From JBDSTZ01 sp039927975 (GTDB lineage: Bacteria; Pseudomonadota; Gammaproteobacteria; Burkholderiales; Burkholderiaceae_D), in the NCBI GenBank assembly GCA_039927975.1, contig JBDSTZ010000562.1, positions 1 to 5,304 of the forward strand: DNA of 5,304 nucleotides, given 5' to 3'. A program made the translations under genes and the position numbers. Shown here piece after piece: positions 4,550-5,304 of the stretch (position 1 is the first letter of the stretch; each line of letters begins with the position of its first letter). A model generated the notes under the pieces. That model searched no databases. It saw only the letters and a program-made list of their open reading frames with translations, and was not told the origin of the DNA.

Positions 4550-5304
4550 ATGCACATATCAACCCGTCCCGCCCGTTCGCTCATCGCGCGCGCCCTGCTG
4601 GCCGCGCTCGCCGTCTCGGCCAGCGCATTGCTGCTGCCGGCGCACGCCGCCCCTGATTCCGCCACCACCGCCTACCAGGCCGCCATCGACAGCCCGGTCC
4701 GCAGCGCGGACGACCGCAAGGACGACAGCAAGCGCAAGCCGGCCGAGTTCCTCGCCTTCGCCAAGGTCCGTCCCGGCATGAGAGTGCTCGACCTGTCGGC
4801 CGGCGCCGGCGCCTCCTCGGCGCTGCTGGCCGCCGCCGTCGGCCCGAGTGGCGAAGTGCTGGCCCAGGGCGCGAGCGCCTCGCCCAAGCTGGCCGCGCGG
4901 CTGGCGGCCACGCCGCTGCCGAATCTGCGCCCGCTGGTGGCGCCCTTCGACAATCCGGTGCCGGCCGGCACGGCGCCGCTCGACCTGGTGACGATCAATA
5001 TGAATTACCACGACCTGGTCAACAAGCCGATCGACCGCGACGCCATGAACAAGCGGATCTTCGAGGCGCTCAAGCCGGGCGGCTATTACGTGGTGATCGA
5101 CAACGCGGCCAAGGCCGGCAGCGGCCTGTCGGCGACCAACACGCTGCACCGCATCGACGAGGCGAGCGTGATCGCCGAAGTCACCAAGGCCGGCTTCAAG
5201 CTCGACGGCAAGAGCGACTACCTGCGCGCACCGTCGGACCCGCGCGATCAGCCCTTCTTCAAGATGGAAGGCAAGCCGGACGACAAGTTCGCCCTGCGTT
5301 TCGT
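4550..5304 (+). CDS. COG4798-like class I SAM-dependent methyltransferase with signal peptide, 3'-truncated
   Basis: 251 residues are visible and the frame is open to the window end, so the C-terminus is missing. GAAGGG (4538-4543) lies 6 nt before the ATG. The N-terminus is a typical Sec signal peptide: basic M-H-I-S-T-R-P-A-R, a hydrophobic Ala/Leu core (11-29), and a likely cut after A-H-A (31-33). The mature part has the family-like helix with R-K-P-A-E-F-L-A-F (62-70). SAM-binding motif I follows as V-L-D-L-S-A-G-A-G (79-87), where Ser replaces the more usual Gly after the Leu. Later come L-V-T-I-N-M-N-Y-H-D and L-K-P-G-G-Y-Y-V-V-I-D-N. These match the 'predicted methyltransferase' group COG4798, whose substrate is unknown. 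Export is unusual for a SAM enzyme because SAM is made in the cytoplasm. It may be co-oriented with but independent of the flavoprotein gene, 140 bp upstream. Confidence 0.85.
   Translation, partial: MHISTRPARSLIARALLAALAVSASALLLPAHAAPDSATTAYQAAIDSPVRSADDRKDDSKRKPAEFLAFAKVRPGMRVLDLSAGAGASSALLAAAVGPSGEVLAQGASASPKLAARLAATPLPNLRPLVAPFDNPVPAGTAPLDLVTINMNYHDLVNKPIDRDAMNKRIFEALKPGGYYVVIDNAAKAGSGLSATNTLHRIDEASVIAEVTKAGFKLDGKSDYLRAPSDPRDQPFFKMEGKPDDKFALRF

Overview
The window looks like a chromosomal segment of a high-GC betaproteobacterium, most likely an Oxalobacteraceae member (Massilia, Duganella or Janthinobacterium relatives). This rests on recalled resemblance of the right-hand proteins and of the short protein beginning MERAITHPTKEQ, and on heavy G/C third positions; no search was run.

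Left part (1-1618), accessory-like. It opens inside a gene whose start lies outside the window. The correct frame starts at base 3 and has nine perfect-length 14-residue repeats built around Thr-Ala-Trp-Cys-Gly-Ala-Ala, ending at a TGA at 432-434. A 368-bp gap follows, holding a GC hairpin, a perfect TTGAT-N4-ATCAA (FNR/Anr-type) dyad and a TTGATC-N7-GATCAA dyad. The next gene (803-1618) has an N-terminal domain resembling the GRDP/DUF1399 'glycine-rich domain-containing protein' family (Trp-His-x-His motif). Its C-terminal tail carries four Ala-Phe-Cys-Gly-Ala motifs, three in perfect 10-residue repeats. Adjacent genes sharing an aromatic-Cys-Gly-Ala motif are the most unusual content here.

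Middle part (1619-2481). A minus-strand small protein (1656-2009) has a conserved-looking N-terminal half and a low-complexity tail. The DNA under that tail, read on the plus strand, resembles the repeats of the first gene and may be a decayed third copy. A second minus-strand small protein (2165-2422) has a Lys/Gln-rich basic end. A 155-bp gap between them holds weak promoter-like elements and a short inverted repeat.

Right part (2482-5304), ordinary GC-rich genome. An atypical SDR/YeeZ-like NAD(P)-binding protein runs on the minus strand, possibly co-transcribed with the small gene below it. Its start is only 11 bp from that of a divergent ferredoxin-reductase-type flavoprotein (2Fe-2S + FAD + NAD domains, usually named CDP-6-deoxy-delta-3,4-glucoseen reductase). 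After a 140-bp gap with a tandem repeat and a GC hairpin comes a COG4798-like methyltransferase with a signal peptide, cut by the window end. The right-hand genes look like independent housekeeping or metabolic genes; no pathway linking them to the repeat proteins is visible.
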